Shown one piece after another: positions 12,403-12,751 of a DNA stretch of 12,751 nucleotides. The position numbers and the translations under genes are program-made. The stretch spans positions 1 to 12,751 of the forward strand of contig JAJXZN010000190.1 in the NCBI GenBank assembly GCA_021780015.1. The letters are read 5' to 3'. Positions within the stretch are counted from its first letter, which is position 1; every line of letters begins with the position of its first letter. This DNA is from Pseudomonadota bacterium (GTDB lineage Bacteria > Pseudomonadota > Alphaproteobacteria > Rhizobiales > Beijerinckiaceae). Below the pieces are notes generated by a model. The model searched no databases. It saw only the letters and a list, made by a program, of their open reading frames with translations, and was not told the origin of the DNA.

Positions 12403-12751
12403 ATGGCCGAGACGCTCATCACGATCCGCGATGCACGGGAAATGGATGCAGAGGCAATTGCCGAAGTGCATGATGCGGCGTGGCGGCACGCTTATCGGGG
12501 CATCATTCCCGGCCGGGAATTGGAGCGGATGATCGCCCGGCGTGGGCCAAGCTGGTGGCGCTCTGCCATTCAGCGGCGGTCGCGCCTTATGGTCCTCGAC
12601 TTCGATGATGCGATCGGAGGCTATGCGAGCTATGGCCGCAATCGCGTCCCGGCGCCGCCCCGGGGGACCGGCTCCCGCGCAGCCGTGCGTGTCTCCGGAG
12701 CCGGCCGGGGCCGGAGTCATCCCGTCGATCGGCGCATCCGTGCCGATCCCG
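12403..12751 (+). CDS. GNAT-family N-acetyltransferase, 5' part (cut by window edge, odd C-terminal part)
   Basis: The first 84 residues are typical of a GNAT subgroup: LITIRDAREMDAEAIAEVHD, AAWRHAYRGIIPGRELERMI, WWRSAIQRRSRLMVLDFDD and IGGYASYGRNRVPA. GNAT enzymes transfer acetyl from acetyl-CoA to an amine; the substrate is unknown here. In relatives, the next residues make the LPY-GE-YL-PE-QG-G acetyl-CoA motif. Here, from about base 12655, the frame instead gives PPRGTGSRAAVRVSGAGRG and similar Arg/Gly-rich residues without that motif, yet with no stop codon to the window end. A frameshift, an inserted GC-rich sequence or a junction is possible. No convincing Shine-Dalgarno precedes ATG 12403. 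Confidence 0.62.
   Translation, partial: MAETLITIRDAREMDAEAIAEVHDAAWRHAYRGIIPGRELERMIARRGPSWWRSAIQRRSRLMVLDFDDAIGGYASYGRNRVPAPPRGTGSRAAVRVSGAGRGRSHPVDRRIRADP

Noticed and set aside
1..12751. CRISPR array, tRNA, rRNA, riboswitch, toxin-antitoxin or phage structural genes.
   Set aside because: No spaced direct-repeat array, cloverleaf with a TTC-type arm, conserved rRNA block or phage-type gene was recognised by eye on either strand; small or divergent RNAs could still be missed.

Overview
The window is GC-rich, GC3-rich DNA with short spacers. Its gene content is typical of an alphaproteobacterium, probably order Hyphomicrobiales (Rhizobiales): a Phe-terminated outer-membrane porin, a PlcP-type metallophosphatase fused in an overlapping operon to a GT4 glycosyltransferase, a DUF559 protein between G/C-rich hairpin repeats, and a chloride channel of the type common in that order. 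A Beijerinckiaceae/Methylocystaceae-like source is a guess from overall feel, not a demonstrated placement.

Layout. 1-140 is the possible 3' end of an unidentified gene. 141-409 is the leader of the porin gene (410-1978), which ends in a textbook terminator. 2046-2516 is a compact 471-bp element: a DUF559 (Vsr/MutH-like nuclease fold) gene between two inverted 45-bp hairpin repeats that match at 42 of 45 positions. Ten bases beyond it is a good candidate Pho box, then plcP (2587-3408) and agt (3405-4454), overlapping by GTGA. A convergent secreted acid phosphatase/phospholipase-C-superfamily gene follows (4471-6009, minus). It is divergent from an AEC-family permease (6167-7099). A ClC chloride channel with CBS domains (7127-8938) and a lone cheW (9089-9553) lie on the minus strand, divergent from phnN (9756-10340). 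The right part holds a conspicuously AT-rich promoter with two palindromes, an enlarged YeiH/PF03601 membrane transporter (10473-11942), an unlisted 49-residue single-TM protein just behind it (11971-12120), a hairpin, an iteron-like repeat patch, and the start of a GNAT gene that runs off the window and loses family resemblance part-way.

How the parts fit. The left half reads as a phosphate-starvation locus. PlcP is known to degrade phospholipid head groups to diacylglycerol and Agt to make phosphorus-free glycolipids from it. The neighbouring phosphatase would release phosphate in the periplasm, and phnN belongs to phosphonate utilisation. Candidate PhoB boxes lie before plcP (strong first half), before the phosphatase and before the porin (both weaker). 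The right half centres on a small membrane transport cassette of unknown substrate. The freshest observations are the 49-residue protein paired with the transporter, the AT-rich double palindrome in front of it, the DUF559/hairpin element, and the possible inclusion of the porin in the Pho regulon.
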